A stretch of DNA of 64,000 bases from JBCBJX01 sp038522735 (GTDB taxonomy: Bacteria > Pseudomonadota > Alphaproteobacteria > Caulobacterales > Parvularculaceae). The position numbers were made by a program, and so were the translations under genes. The stretch lies in contig JBCBJX010000004.1 of the NCBI GenBank assembly GCA_038522735.1, positions 13,605 through 77,604 on the forward strand. The letters are read 5' to 3'. Positions 52,287-61,337 of this stretch are shown here, piece after piece (within the stretch, counting starts at the first letter, position 1; each line of letters starts with the position of its first letter). The notes beneath the pieces are model-generated. The model had not been told where the DNA came from and ran no database searches. It was given only the letters and a program-made list of their open reading frames with translations.

Positions 52287-52790
52287 TTACGGCCGGACGA
52301 TTGAGGTCGAGAGGTTCTGCATCACGTCCCGCGCATCGTAGGCGAGGACGTTGTCCGCCGGCTTCGGCCCGCGGCCCATGACGATGTAGGCGGTGGCCGA
52401 ATAGCGGCGGATCTCGCGGATCCGAGCGTCGTAGGGGAAGCCGCCCCATCCCCAGCCATAGGCGTAATAGCCCGGAAATCCGCGCGGGCCCCAGACGCCG
52501 CCGATCGCAGCGCCCGACGAGGTGTAGGTGCGCTGGGTCTCGGTGTCGTTCTCGACAAGCTGAAAGAAATCGTAGTCGTTCTGGATGGTGAGCTCCGCGG
52601 CTCGAAACAGCAGATATGTTTCGACGGTGCTGCGGTCGGTCAGAGAGTTCCCGGAGAAGGTGATGCGGAAGCGGTCCTGTTCGATCCGCTGTTCGGAGAA
52701 GCCGTAGCCTCTGTCGTTCGCCGGCGTGTAGGGCGTGGCGGTGGCGCAGGCGGCGAGAACGAGGGCGGCGAGCGGGGCGAGACGGCGCAT
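52287..52790 (-). CDS. CC0125/CC1285-family lipoprotein
   Basis: A 167-residue lipoprotein with signal MRRLAPLAALVLAACAT (lipobox LAAC). The N-terminal mature segment YGFSEQRIEQDRFRITFSGN matches the Caulobacter-type CC0125/CC1285 family. An aromatic, Gly-rich stretch PGYYAYGWGWGGFPY lies in the middle, and a C-terminal domain ends NLSTSIVRP. Role unknown. Confidence 0.87.
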   Translation of the reverse strand: MRRLAPLAALVLAACATATPYTPANDRGYGFSEQRIEQDRFRITFSGNSLTDRSTVETYLLFRAAELTIQNDYDFFQLVENDTETQRTYTSSGAAIGGVWGPRGFPGYYAYGWGWGGFPYDARIREIRRYSATAYIVMGRGPKPADNVLAYDARDVMQNLSTSIVRP

Positions 52791-52971
52791 AACGGTCGGT
52801 CCTTCCGGGTGACTGGTCGCGCACTAAAGGTAAACGCCGCTGCGCCGGGAGCAAACGCTTCGCAACCTCACAATCCCTCAAATTCTCAGTGGGATGGGCT
52901 GGTGGAGCCTGCGATCAATTCACGCTAGCGTGACAGGGTTCGTCAGGGAGGCGTCGTCGCGCCATGGGCGC

Positions 52972-55215
52972 ATGAAGTTACAGCAAGCCGATCGCTCGGC
53001 CATCGTCGCGACGCCGACCGGCCCGGACAGCATGGTTTTGAGCCGGATGACCGTGCGCGACCGGCTGAACGGGCTATTCTCGATCGACCTCCGCCTCGTC
53101 TCGACCGATTTCGACATCGCACCCGATGACGTTCTCGGCGAGCCCTTCGGCGTCTCCATGCGCACCTCCGTGGGCGAGCGATGCTTCCACGGGATCGTCA
53201 CGGAATTCCGCTTCGCCGGGTCCCAGGGGCGGCTCTCCGCATACGAGGCGACGCTGCGGCCCTGGGTCTGGCTCCTCGGCTATCGTTCAGACTGCCGCAT
53301 CTTCCAGGAGATGAGCGCGCCGGACATCATCACCGCGGTCGTCGACGAGGCGGGGTTCGGCGGCGAACTCGACGTCTCCGGCCTCACCGAAACTTACGAG
53401 GCGCGCGAGTATTGCGTTCAGTACAATGAGACAGACCTCGATTTCATCCTGAGGCTGATGGAAGACGAAGGGATTAACTATGTGTTCCGGTTCGAGGAGG
53501 GGCGTCACGTGATGGCGCTCTCGGACTGGAACGACGCCTTCGAGCCGGCGCCGGACTATGAGCAGATCGCCTACTTCCCGCAGGACGGCCAGCAGCGCCG
53601 TGAGAAAGAGCACATCTACCGGTGGTCTCTCACCCGCGCCCTCGTCTCCGGCGCGGCGGCGCTGACGGACTATGATTTCTCCGCGCCCAAGAAGGACCTC
53701 CTCGCCGCGTCCGCCGAGCCGCTCGGCTGCAGCCATGGCGACAAGGAGATGTTCGAATGGCCGGGCGGCTATTTCGAACCGTCGCCGGGTGATCGCCGGG
53801 TCCGGGTGCGGCGGGAATCCCTGCAGACGCCGAAGGAGATCGCGGTCGGGGTCGCCAACGCCCGCGGCCTCGACGCCGGGCGGAGCTTCACCCTCGAGAA
53901 CTTTCCGCGGGAGGATCAGAACAAAGATTATGTGGTGATCGAAGCGACCCACGATTTCACTGCGGCTAACCCGGAGACGGGCGGCGAGGCGGAGCGCTAT
54001 GAGTGCCGGTTCCGCGCCGTCGGCAAGGAGACGCCGATCCGCCCCGGCCGCACCGCGCCGCGGCCGCGTGTCTACGGCCCCCAGGTCGCCATCGTCGTCG
54101 GCCCGTCGGGCGAGGAGATTTTCACCGACGAACACGGCCGGATCAAAGTCCACTTCTATTGGGACAGACACGGAGAAAAGGATGAAAACGCCTCGTGCTG
54201 GGTGCGCGTCGCGCAGCCCTGGGCCGGAAAGGGCTGGGGCTTCCAGCACATCCCCCGCCTCGGCCAGGAGGTGATCGTTGAGTTTCTGGAGGGCGACCCG
54301 GACCGCCCGGTCGTGGTCGGCGCCCTCTATAACGGCGACAACGCGCCGCCCTTCGCCCTGCCGGGGTCCAAGACCCAGTCGGGCGTCAGGAGCAATTCCA
54401 GCACCGGCGGCGGCGGTTCGAACGAGCTGCGTTTCGAGGATGCGGCGGGCTCTGAGCAGATCTACATCCACGCTCAGAAGGACCAGGACGTCGAGGTCGA
54501 GAACAACGAAACCCACCAGATCGGCGTCGACCGGACGAAATCGATCGGTAACGATGAAACCGTCTCGGTCGGGAACAACCGGACCGAGAGCGTCGGCGTC
54601 GATCAGTCGACGACCATCGGCTCCAATGAAACCCACAGTGTCGGCGTCGATCAGTCGATGACGGTGGGCGCCAACCAGACCGTCGGCGTCGGCGCCAACC
54701 GCAGCTGGACCATCGGCGCCAACGAGACGATCTCCGTCGGCGCCGTGCGGTCCCATACGGTCGCCGCGGCGGACAATCTCGCCGTCGGCGGGGCGCAGGC
54801 GGTGGAGGTCGGCGGCGTGCGCGGCGTGGTCGTCGGCGGCGCCCAGAGCCACACGGTCGGCGCGTCGGATTCAACGACCGTCGGCGGTTCGCAGGACGTC
54901 ACGGTCGGCGGCTCTCAGGACACCTCCGTCGGCGGAGGGCGTTCGGCGAGCGTCGGCAAATCGGATGCGATCTCCGTCGCGGACGATTTCTCCCTCACCG
55001 CCGGGAAGACGATTTCCATCTCTGCGGCGGACGAAATCACCATCGCGACCGGCGACGCCGTCATCTCCATGAAGAAGGACGGCACGATCGTTATCAAGGG
55101 CAAGGACGTCTCGATCGACGCCTCCGGCAAGATCGCGCTCAAATCCTCGAAGGACACGTCCGTCAAGGCGAGCGGCGATGTCGTTCTGAAAGGCAAGAAA
55201 GTGCTGGGGAACTGA
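52972..55215 (+). CDS. vgrG: Type VI secretion spike protein VgrG
   Basis: VgrG trimers form the puncturing tip of the T6SS. The 747-residue protein has the gp27-like N-terminal half (SMVLSRMTVRDRLNGLFSIDL, REYCVQYNETDLDFILRLMEDEGI, LENFPREDQNKDYVVIEATH). A gp5 OB-fold follows (TDEHGRIKVHFYWDR, WVRVAQPWAGKGWGFQHIPR, DPDRPVVVGALYN). A 20-unit octapeptide beta-helix covers residues 517-676, and the C-terminal needle ends at GKKVLGN. No enzymatic extension is present. The ATG at 52972 is preferred; no ribosome site is close. DUF6484, DUF2169 and PAAR-like genes follow. Confidence 0.96.
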   Translation: MKLQQADRSAIVATPTGPDSMVLSRMTVRDRLNGLFSIDLRLVSTDFDIAPDDVLGEPFGVSMRTSVGERCFHGIVTEFRFAGSQGRLSAYEATLRPWVWLLGYRSDCRIFQEMSAPDIITAVVDEAGFGGELDVSGLTETYEAREYCVQYNETDLDFILRLMEDEGINYVFRFEEGRHVMALSDWNDAFEPAPDYEQIAYFPQDGQQRREKEHIYRWSLTRALVSGAAALTDYDFSAPKKDLLAASAEPLGCSHGDKEMFEWPGGYFEPSPGDRRVRVRRESLQTPKEIAVGVANARGLDAGRSFTLENFPREDQNKDYVVIEATHDFTAANPETGGEAERYECRFRAVGKETPIRPGRTAPRPRVYGPQVAIVVGPSGEEIFTDEHGRIKVHFYWDRHGEKDENASCWVRVAQPWAGKGWGFQHIPRLGQEVIVEFLEGDPDRPVVVGALYNGDNAPPFALPGSKTQSGVRSNSSTGGGGSNELRFEDAAGSEQIYIHAQKDQDVEVENNETHQIGVDRTKSIGNDETVSVGNNRTESVGVDQSTTIGSNETHSVGVDQSMTVGANQTVGVGANRSWTIGANETISVGAVRSHTVAAADNLAVGGAQAVEVGGVRGVVVGGAQSHTVGASDSTTVGGSQDVTVGGSQDTSVGGGRSASVGKSDAISVADDFSLTAGKTISISAADEITIATGDAVISMKKDGTIVIKGKDVSIDASGKIALKSSKDTSVKASGDVVLKGKKVLGN
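54520..54999 (+). repeat. 24-bp/8-residue tandem repeat of the VgrG spike
   Basis: Twenty consecutive units of exactly eight residues, from IGVDRTKS to VADDFSLT, keep V/I-G at positions 1-2 with almost no register slip (480 bp). Third positions vary between units, so the repeat is selected at protein level. It builds the triple-stranded beta-helix of the spike. Confidence 0.92.
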
Positions 55216-55217
55216 GG

Positions 55218-55688
55218 ATGTCCGAAATCAAAGCGCCGTCAGAAACTCAAAGCGCCGGGGACGTCTCCGCCGCCGAAACGCCGCCGCCGGATGCGCCCGC
55301 CCGCATCGACGGGCTGATGACGGCGCGCCTCGATCGTCTCGGCGACGGCGTCGCCGGCGTCTCCGCGCCCGGGCTTCCCGTCGGGGCTGCGAGCGCACGG
55401 ATCGCCTGCGCGCTGGCGCCGGGCGATGTGGGCGGGGAGGTGGTGCTCGCGTTTGAAAACGCCGACCCCATGCGGCCGCTGATCATCGGCCGGCTGGTCG
55501 AAAGGCCTGCGGCGCCGGAGCAAAACGAGCGCGAAACGATCGAGGCGGAGGAAGAGCTGACCCTCCGCTGCGGCAGGGCGAGCCTCACCCTCACCCGCGC
55601 CGGCAAAGTGCTGATCCGCGGCGCCTATGTCTCCTCCCGCTCGACCGGCGTTCACCGCATCAAGGGCGGGTCGGTCGAGATTAACTAG
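55218..55688 (+). CDS. DUF6484-type T6SS accessory protein
   Basis: A 156-residue protein 2 bp after vgrG. A Pro/Ala-rich acidic N-terminus is followed by ARLDRLGDGVAGVSAPGLPVG and ASARIACALAPGDVGGEVVLAFEN, then DPMRPLIIGRLVE, resembling a gp5/OB-like or DUF6484 domain. The last part, AEEELTLRCGRASLTLTRAG to HRIKGGSVEIN, looks like a short beta-helix related to VgrG tips. It is probably an adaptor or spike component that loads with VgrG. Its exact role is not established. Confidence 0.75.
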   Translation: MSEIKAPSETQSAGDVSAAETPPPDAPARIDGLMTARLDRLGDGVAGVSAPGLPVGAASARIACALAPGDVGGEVVLAFENADPMRPLIIGRLVERPAAPEQNERETIEAEEELTLRCGRASLTLTRAGKVLIRGAYVSSRSTGVHRIKGGSVEIN

Positions 55689-55708
55689 AGGCTGGAGCGC
55701 GAACGCTC

Positions 55709-56806
55709 ATGGAGCTGACCAATCTCGCCAGCGGCGTCGCCGCGTACACCCTCGGCGCCGAGCCGTCCGGCCGCGAGAGCGTCGTCGTCGTCCTGAAGCG
55801 GTCGCTGGAAATCCCGGCGCCGGGCGGGGAGGCGCGCTTTACGGACGAGACGCCGGACCTTGTCTATGCGGACGAATTCACTGGCGAGCCGGGCCTTTCG
55901 GCCGCGATCCGCGAGTATGATTTCGCGGCGTTCAAGCCGCGCTGCGACGTGCTGGTCGAAGGACCGGCGGTCGCGAAGGACGGCGCGCCGACGACCGAGA
56001 TGACGGCGGGGGTTAAGATCGGCGCCGTCAAGAAATCGTTCCAGGTCGTCGGGCCGCGGCGCTGGGTGAACGGGGCGGGCGGCCTGCGCCCCTCCGCTCC
56101 CGATCCGTTCACGGAGGCCTCCGTCACCTACAGCGAAGCGTTCGGCGGTACGGATGTTTCGGGCGGCGACCCGAAATCCTTCGTCGCCTATCGTCCGAAC
56201 CCGGTCGGCCGCGGGTTCGCCCCCAAGACACCGGGCAAGGATCTCGACGGCGAGCCGCTGCCCCTGACGCAGGAGCCGGGCCGGTCGATCCGCTCGCCGG
56301 GCGACCGGCTGAAGCCGATGGCCCTCTCGCCCCTTGGCCGCAGCTGGCCGCCGCGCATCGACTACGCCGGAACCTACGATCAGGCATGGCTCGACGAGGT
56401 CTTTCCCTTCCTTCCGGCGGATTTCGACGAGCGCTATTATCAGGCGGCGCCCGCAGATCAGCAGACCGATCACCTACAGGGCGGCGAGGAGGCGGCGGTC
56501 CTCGGATTTTCCGAGAGCGGGCTGGAGCGTTTCATCCTCCCCGATCTTGCGACGCCGATCGTCTTCTATCGGAAGAAAGATGACCCGGTGGAGGCGCTGA
56601 TGGCCGCCGACACCGTCGTCTTCAAGCCGAAAGCGCGCCGCGTCGAGATCGCCTGGCGCGCCCGCATCGCCCTGAAGCGCGACATCTTCGAGTTGGCCGA
56701 GGCGGTGGTCGGGCGCCAGTCCCGGGCGCGGCTACGGGCGCGCGAACTCGGCAAGACCTTCCATGCGGGGATCGCCGCGGCTATCCGGCCGACGGAGCCC
56801 GCATGA
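55709..56806 (+). CDS. DUF2169-family T6SS effector-loading protein
   Basis: A 365-residue protein of the DUF2169 family, chaperone/adaptor proteins found with VgrG and PAAR effectors in T6SS loci. Recognisable blocks are ESVVVVLKRSLEIP, DFAAFKPRCDVLVEG, VGPRRWV, SEAFGGTD, NPVGRGF, PLGRSWPPRIDYAGTYDQ and FDERYYQAAP, the last three typical of the family. It overlaps the next gene by 4 bp, so adaptor and thiolase-like protein are coupled. Confidence 0.9.
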   Translation: MELTNLASGVAAYTLGAEPSGRESVVVVLKRSLEIPAPGGEARFTDETPDLVYADEFTGEPGLSAAIREYDFAAFKPRCDVLVEGPAVAKDGAPTTEMTAGVKIGAVKKSFQVVGPRRWVNGAGGLRPSAPDPFTEASVTYSEAFGGTDVSGGDPKSFVAYRPNPVGRGFAPKTPGKDLDGEPLPLTQEPGRSIRSPGDRLKPMALSPLGRSWPPRIDYAGTYDQAWLDEVFPFLPADFDERYYQAAPADQQTDHLQGGEEAAVLGFSESGLERFILPDLATPIVFYRKKDDPVEALMAADTVVFKPKARRVEIAWRARIALKRDIFELAEAVVGRQSRARLRARELGKTFHAGIAAAIRPTEPA

Positions 56807-57828
56807 GCGCAGCGATCATCGGCGCCGGCATGGCGACGCCCGTCGGGCTGTCCGCGCCGGCGGCCTGCGCGGCGATCCGTTGCCGCCTCTCAGGTTTTGA
56901 GGAGACGCGCTTCATCGACAAGGCCGGCGAATGGCTGATCGGCGCGGAGACGCCTCTGGCGGAGCCCTGGCGGGGGGAGGAAAAGCTCGCCCGCATGGCC
57001 CTCTCGGCGCTGAAGGAGTGTCTCGCGCTCGCGCCGGCGGGCGCGCCGCCGCCCGCCTTGTTCCTCTGCGTCTCCGAGCGCGAGCGCCCGGGGCGGCCCG
57101 CCGATCTCGGCGCGCGGCTCTTCTTCCGCCTGCAGCGCGATTTGGGGCTGCGCTTCGACAAGGCCTCCGCGGTGGTCGAGGGCGGGCGCGCCGGCGGCGT
57201 TCTCGGCCTGCAGGCCGCGCAGGCCTTTTTCGTCGGCCGGCCGAAGGCTCATGCAATCCTGCTCGGGACCGACAGCCTTCTCTCCGCGCCCGTGCTGGCG
57301 GCGCTCGACGCCGACGACCGCCTCCTGTCCGGCGACAACTCCAACGGCTTCATACCCGGGGAGGCGGCGGCGGCGGTGCTGATGTCGGGCGTCGGCGCGC
57401 CCGGCGCGCTGGAGGTGGCGGGGATCGGCCTTGCGCGCGAGCCGGCGACAATCTCATCCGGCGAGCCTCTGCGCGCCGACGGCCTGCGCGCTGCGATCTT
57501 CTCCGGCCTCGGCGAGGCGGGGATCGCCATGCACGACGTCCATTGGCGGATGACGGACATTTCCGGCGAACAGTACTATTTCAAGGAAGCCGCCCTCGCG
57601 CTCTCGCGCACGCTGAAGCAGGTGGTCGAGGAGATGGACATCGAACACCCGGCCGAATGCGTCGGCGAGACGGGCGCCGCGGCGCTCCCCCTGATGCTCG
57701 GCGCGACGCTCGCCGCCCAGCGCAAAGGCTACGCCAAGGGCCCGTCCGTCCTCGCCCATTTAAGCGCCGACGACGGCGCCCGCGCGGCGATCGTTCTTCA
57801 GTACAGGGGCAAATCCGATGGCCAATGA
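56803..57828 (+). CDS. Thiolase-fold (beta-ketoacyl synthase-like) protein of the T6SS locus
   Basis: A 341-residue protein with the outline of a KAS-type thiolase: AAIIGAGMATPVGLSA at the N-terminus, AHAILLGTDSLLSAP and NGFIPGEAAAAVLMSG in place of the KAS GFVPGEGA block. Where condensing enzymes carry the nucleophile Cys, this protein has VVEGGRAGGVLGLQ, so no catalytic Cys is present. Such KAS-like genes occur beside DUF2169/DUF4150 T6SS modules; their job is unknown. It overlaps the PAAR-like gene by 11 bp. Confidence 0.75.
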   Translation: MSAAIIGAGMATPVGLSAPAACAAIRCRLSGFEETRFIDKAGEWLIGAETPLAEPWRGEEKLARMALSALKECLALAPAGAPPPALFLCVSERERPGRPADLGARLFFRLQRDLGLRFDKASAVVEGGRAGGVLGLQAAQAFFVGRPKAHAILLGTDSLLSAPVLAALDADDRLLSGDNSNGFIPGEAAAAVLMSGVGAPGALEVAGIGLAREPATISSGEPLRADGLRAAIFSGLGEAGIAMHDVHWRMTDISGEQYYFKEAALALSRTLKQVVEEMDIEHPAECVGETGAAALPLMLGATLAAQRKGYAKGPSVLAHLSADDGARAAIVLQYRGKSDGQ

Positions 57829-58888
57829 CGTCTTCGCCAACGGTCGGGAGATCTCCTGCAAGAAGGCCGACGGCAAATCGATCGCCGCCTTCCCCGACGT
57901 CTGCATGACGCCCCCGACGGCCCCTCCGACCCCGCCCGGCGTCCCCCTTCCGTACCCGAACACCGCGATGGCGAAGGACTGCGCCGGCGGCTCGAAGACG
58001 GTGAAGATCTCCGGCGCCGAAGTGATGCTGAAGAACAAATCGTACTTCAAGACGAGTACGGGGGATGAGGCCGGAAGCGCGCCGAAGAAAGGGGTGATGA
58101 CGTCGAAGATTAAGGGGAAGGCCTACTTCACCATGTGGTCGATGGACGTGAAGGCGCAGGGCGAAAACGTCATCCGCCATTTTGATCTATCGACGCATAA
58201 CCACGGGTCTCAGCCTGGCCAGACGCCGCCGTGGCCGTATGCGGATTCAATGGCCGTCGGCTCCGCTGGAGGCGACCCCTGTGAAAGCGAAAAGAAAGCC
58301 GAGCAGGACGCTTGCTCAAAGCATGACGGAGCTCGCGACAAGGAGTGCGAGGACGACGCCTGCGTCAAGGCTCAGGCATGCCGGCTCGTCCCGTACCGTG
58401 CGAAAGCGCCCGGGATCGACCAAGTCAAGCAGAGTTCGCCGAACTGTTGTCCAGGGTACACAGGCGACCACATCGTCGAGGCGTCGTCATTCGCAAACAA
58501 AAGAGGCGGCGCGCCTCTGAAAGGATGCGAGGGCTATGACCTAGAGCGCGCGCCCACGTGTTGCGTGAAAGGCGGGGCATACAGCGACGACCATGGATTC
58601 ATGAGCGCTCTTCGCGGCGTCATGAATCTGGGGTGCGAAATCAAGGACCTCACTTTGGCCAATGGGAAAACGTTGTCTGGAAAACGCGTCACGACGTATA
58701 AAGAAGCCAAGGAAAATGGCGCGCGATCGGTGCGTTCGGTCCACACGCATTGCGACGAAGGCTGTATCGCTGCGCAGCTCGAGGCTTATGACAAGGAATC
58801 CAAGATCGCCGACGACACGGAAGTCAGAGCTATCACTTATGGCCAGTCCGAAAACACTATCGGACGTATTATGCGCTTTTCAGAATAG
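57818..58888 (+). CDS. PAAR-like (DUF4150) protein with a C-terminal candidate nuclease toxin
   Basis: A 356-residue protein. Residues 1-130 form the DUF4150 PAAR-like tip (FPDVCMTPPTAPPTPPGVPLP, GENVIRHFDLSTHNHGS). Residues 150-356 form a Cys-rich domain (13 Cys) with TGDHIVEAS at 215-223, DDHG at 257 and VHTHCDEGCIAAQ at 308. The DHI and His pattern recalls HNH/EndoVII-type (GHH) polymorphic toxins, but this is an inference. Base composition falls after about 58240, marking the C-terminal domain as an exchanged module. The likely immunity gene follows after 23 bp. Confidence 0.72.
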   Translation: MANDVFANGREISCKKADGKSIAAFPDVCMTPPTAPPTPPGVPLPYPNTAMAKDCAGGSKTVKISGAEVMLKNKSYFKTSTGDEAGSAPKKGVMTSKIKGKAYFTMWSMDVKAQGENVIRHFDLSTHNHGSQPGQTPPWPYADSMAVGSAGGDPCESEKKAEQDACSKHDGARDKECEDDACVKAQACRLVPYRAKAPGIDQVKQSSPNCCPGYTGDHIVEASSFANKRGGAPLKGCEGYDLERAPTCCVKGGAYSDDHGFMSALRGVMNLGCEIKDLTLANGKTLSGKRVTTYKEAKENGARSVRSVHTHCDEGCIAAQLEAYDKESKIADDTEVRAITYGQSENTIGRIMRFSE

Positions 58889-58911
58889 GCTCGTATTGGC
58901 GGAGAGCGGAA

Positions 58912-59880
58912 ATGCCGATGCCTGATGGATTTTCTATTCATCGAGTCGCCGTGGCGGGGCGCTCCTCGATGTGCGTCGTATTGCTCGTCGACGACCTTGC
59001 ACGCTCAAATGTTCAACACAGCGTCCCGTTGATCTATGAGAACGGCCGTTTGACGCCTTTGGTGGGTACAATAATCGTGCCGTGGCTGGTCGCCGGCGCA
59101 GCGTCGCTGGCGAACGACTTGAGCCGTCACTGCACTCTTTTGGGGTGGGGCGGACAAACGCTTCACTTAACGCCGACCGCCGCCGAAGAGGGCGCACTTT
59201 CACGCGCGGACGGGCCCGTTTCCGTTATGCGAACGCTGCGCCAGATCGAAGGGGCGTTGTATGCGGTTGGCATGAACCGACAAGTCTATCAGGGCGATCA
59301 CAGCGGGTCGTGGGTTTCTATCGACGACGGAGTATCCACTACGAATTTCTCAGAACCGAGCGGGTTCGAAGCGATTGATGGTCTTTCGGCGTCCGACATC
59401 GTGTGCGTTGGCGTGTCGGGCGAGTGCTATCGCCGCCAAAAAGACGTCTGGATCCAGCTGGAGACGGGCACAAATGTTCATCTTCACTCAGTGTGCGCGT
59501 TGCCGGGCGGCCGTTTTCTCGCTGGAGGTCGTAAGGGGGTTCTTGTTCTGATCGACGAGAACGGCGCCGAGTTGATCGAAACGCCATTTGAAGAGCCGAT
59601 TTGGGATCTCTTTCGCCACCGCGATTTGGTTTTTGGTCGCTCCGGCGACACCGTTTTCACCATCGCAAAGCACCGTGAGATCGTAAGCTACGTTGATGTG
59701 ACTCCCTATGGAGAAGTCCGAACGATTGGGTCATCTGACCACGGGCTTTTTGTTTTTACGGACCGAGAATTGTTTGAGTATCACAACGGCGAACTAAGCC
59801 CTCTGGATTACAGCGTCCATCCGCGCGTCCAAGCCGCCGAACTAGTCGAATTGGCCGATCAGATCGGCCTGACGGACTAG
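58912..59880 (+). CDS. Candidate immunity protein, beta-propeller-like
   Basis: A 322-residue cytoplasmic protein without recognised domain. Repeated strands such as GALYAVGMNRQVYQGD, DIVCVGVSGECYRRQ, GGRFLAGGRKGVLVLID and HGLFVFTDRELFEYHNG suggest a beta-propeller. The gene has visibly lower GC than its neighbours, like the toxin domain just upstream, and sits directly downstream of the effector. This position is typical of a T6SS immunity gene; no direct evidence of binding exists. The start at MPMPDG (58912) has GGAGAG 12 nt upstream. Confidence 0.55.
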   Translation: MPMPDGFSIHRVAVAGRSSMCVVLLVDDLARSNVQHSVPLIYENGRLTPLVGTIIVPWLVAGAASLANDLSRHCTLLGWGGQTLHLTPTAAEEGALSRADGPVSVMRTLRQIEGALYAVGMNRQVYQGDHSGSWVSIDDGVSTTNFSEPSGFEAIDGLSASDIVCVGVSGECYRRQKDVWIQLETGTNVHLHSVCALPGGRFLAGGRKGVLVLIDENGAELIETPFEEPIWDLFRHRDLVFGRSGDTVFTIAKHREIVSYVDVTPYGEVRTIGSSDHGLFVFTDRELFEYHNGELSPLDYSVHPRVQAAELVELADQIGLTD

Positions 59881-59905
59881 TGGTCAGCGCGGTCGCGGGG
59901 CTCCA

Positions 59906-61213
59906 TTGATCGCCATCCTCCTCCAGCACGCCGAAGAGGCCGCCGTTCTCTGGGGGCGGCGCGATTACGCCGTCCGGGCGCCGCATTATGACCTGAAGGA
60001 TCTTGAGACGCATGACGGGCGTCTCGCCGCGCATCTTGACGGGCTGGTCATCGGGGCCGAGGCGGCGGCGGATGTTCTGTGGACGCAGTTTGACCAGTTT
60101 CCCGATGCCGGGGAGGCGTTCGCGGCGGCGTTTCATGCGCTGGCGAGCGCCGGGCGGGGACGGTTCGAGGAGGTGGTCGACCGGGCTGTCGCGGCGGACG
60201 CCGAGCGCGATCCGACGGAGTTTATGCCGCCCCCGGAGGATAGGGGCGGCGCCGGCGGGACCGGCGGCGCCCTGCGCGGGGTCGCTTCGGCCCTCGGCTG
60301 GGCGGAGCCGGGGCTGCTCGGGGGGCTCGTCGCCGATCTTCTCGCCTCGGAGGATGCGGCGCGCCGAACCCTCGGGATCGCCGCCTGCGCCCTCCATCGG
60401 CGCGATCCGGGCGCCGCCCTCGCCGCCGCCTGCGAGGCGGACGATCCCGGCCTCGCGGCGCGGGCGCTGCAGGCGGCGGGGGAGCTCGGCCGCGCCGATC
60501 TCGGCGAGATCTGCAGTGCCCGGACGAAAGAGGACGATCCGCGCGTCGCCGCCGCCGCGGCTTACGCCGCCGCCCTCCTCAAGGCTGACGGCGGCGCCGC
60601 GCTCTGGCGCCTCGTATTCCGGAACGGCTCTTTCGCCGCGAAGGCCGCCGCCGCGGCGCCGCGGCTCTGTTCGGAAAAGACCGCCCGCGACCAGCTCCGC
60701 ACCCTGAAGGAGGCGGCGGCGGCCGAGCCGGCGCTCGCCCGGCGCCTCGTCCAGGCCGTCGGCGCTTTCGGCGATCCGGTCTTTTTTCCCTGGCTTCTTG
60801 AGCGCTGCGCCGAGCCCGCCCTCGCCCGCGTCGCCGGCGAGGCGATCGCGCGGACGACAGGGATCGATCTCGCTTATGACGATCTCGACCGGGACCCCCC
60901 GGCGGATTTCGAGGGCGGTCCGACCGACGATCCGGCGGACGACGACGTCGCGCCGGACCCGGACGCCGACCGGCCGTGGCCGGACCCGGAGAGGCTCGCC
61001 GGGCGCATCGCTGTCTTCACGCCGCCGGCAGCCGGGCGCCTGCTCCACGGCGCGCCCGTTTCAGAGGCGGCCTCGGCGCTCGTTTCGGCTCCGCAGCGAA
61101 CCCGGCTCGCCGCGGCCTTCGAGGGGGCGGCGGCGCGCGGCGGCGCCCTCTTCCCATGCGCCGCGCCGGCCGGCCGCCAGCGGGCGCTGCTCGCTTCGCA
61201 AGAAAGCGGCTAA
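59906..61213 (+). CDS. TIGR02270-like HEAT-repeat protein of the T6SS locus
   Basis: A 435-residue Ala-rich helical protein. IAILLQHAEEAAVLWGRRDYAVRAPHY at the N-terminus and HDGRLAAHLDGLVIGAEAA match the TIGR02270 family, conserved in T6SS-linked clusters. The middle has HEAT-like repeats (DPRVAAAAAYAAALL, VARVAGEAIART-like). The start is TTG at 59906, a weak call, and GC content returns to the very high local level here. It may act as a scaffold; the function is unknown. Confidence 0.8.
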   Translation: MIAILLQHAEEAAVLWGRRDYAVRAPHYDLKDLETHDGRLAAHLDGLVIGAEAAADVLWTQFDQFPDAGEAFAAAFHALASAGRGRFEEVVDRAVAADAERDPTEFMPPPEDRGGAGGTGGALRGVASALGWAEPGLLGGLVADLLASEDAARRTLGIAACALHRRDPGAALAAACEADDPGLAARALQAAGELGRADLGEICSARTKEDDPRVAAAAAYAAALLKADGGAALWRLVFRNGSFAAKAAAAAPRLCSEKTARDQLRTLKEAAAAEPALARRLVQAVGAFGDPVFFPWLLERCAEPALARVAGEAIARTTGIDLAYDDLDRDPPADFEGGPTDDPADDDVAPDPDADRPWPDPERLAGRIAVFTPPAAGRLLHGAPVSEAASALVSAPQRTRLAAAFEGAAARGGALFPCAAPAGRQRALLASQESG

Positions 61214-61337
61214 GGCTGCGAACTGGTTCGCTTTTTCCGGTTCGCCGATCGGCGGCGCTCCTTGACTTGAAGGCGGTTTCGGCTGAGCGTTCGAGGGCTG
61301 GCGCACACCCGCGCCGAACACTTTCCAAGGGGGAAAA

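Noticed and set aside
53506..53511. CACGTG core inside vgrG (also one at 8950)
   Set aside because: The flanks do not match GTTNCACGTGNAAC, so they are not parS sites.
54520..54999. Regular 24-bp tandem repeats that could suggest CRISPR or a satellite
   Set aside because: They are in-frame coding units with variable third bases and no spacers; they encode the VgrG beta-helix.
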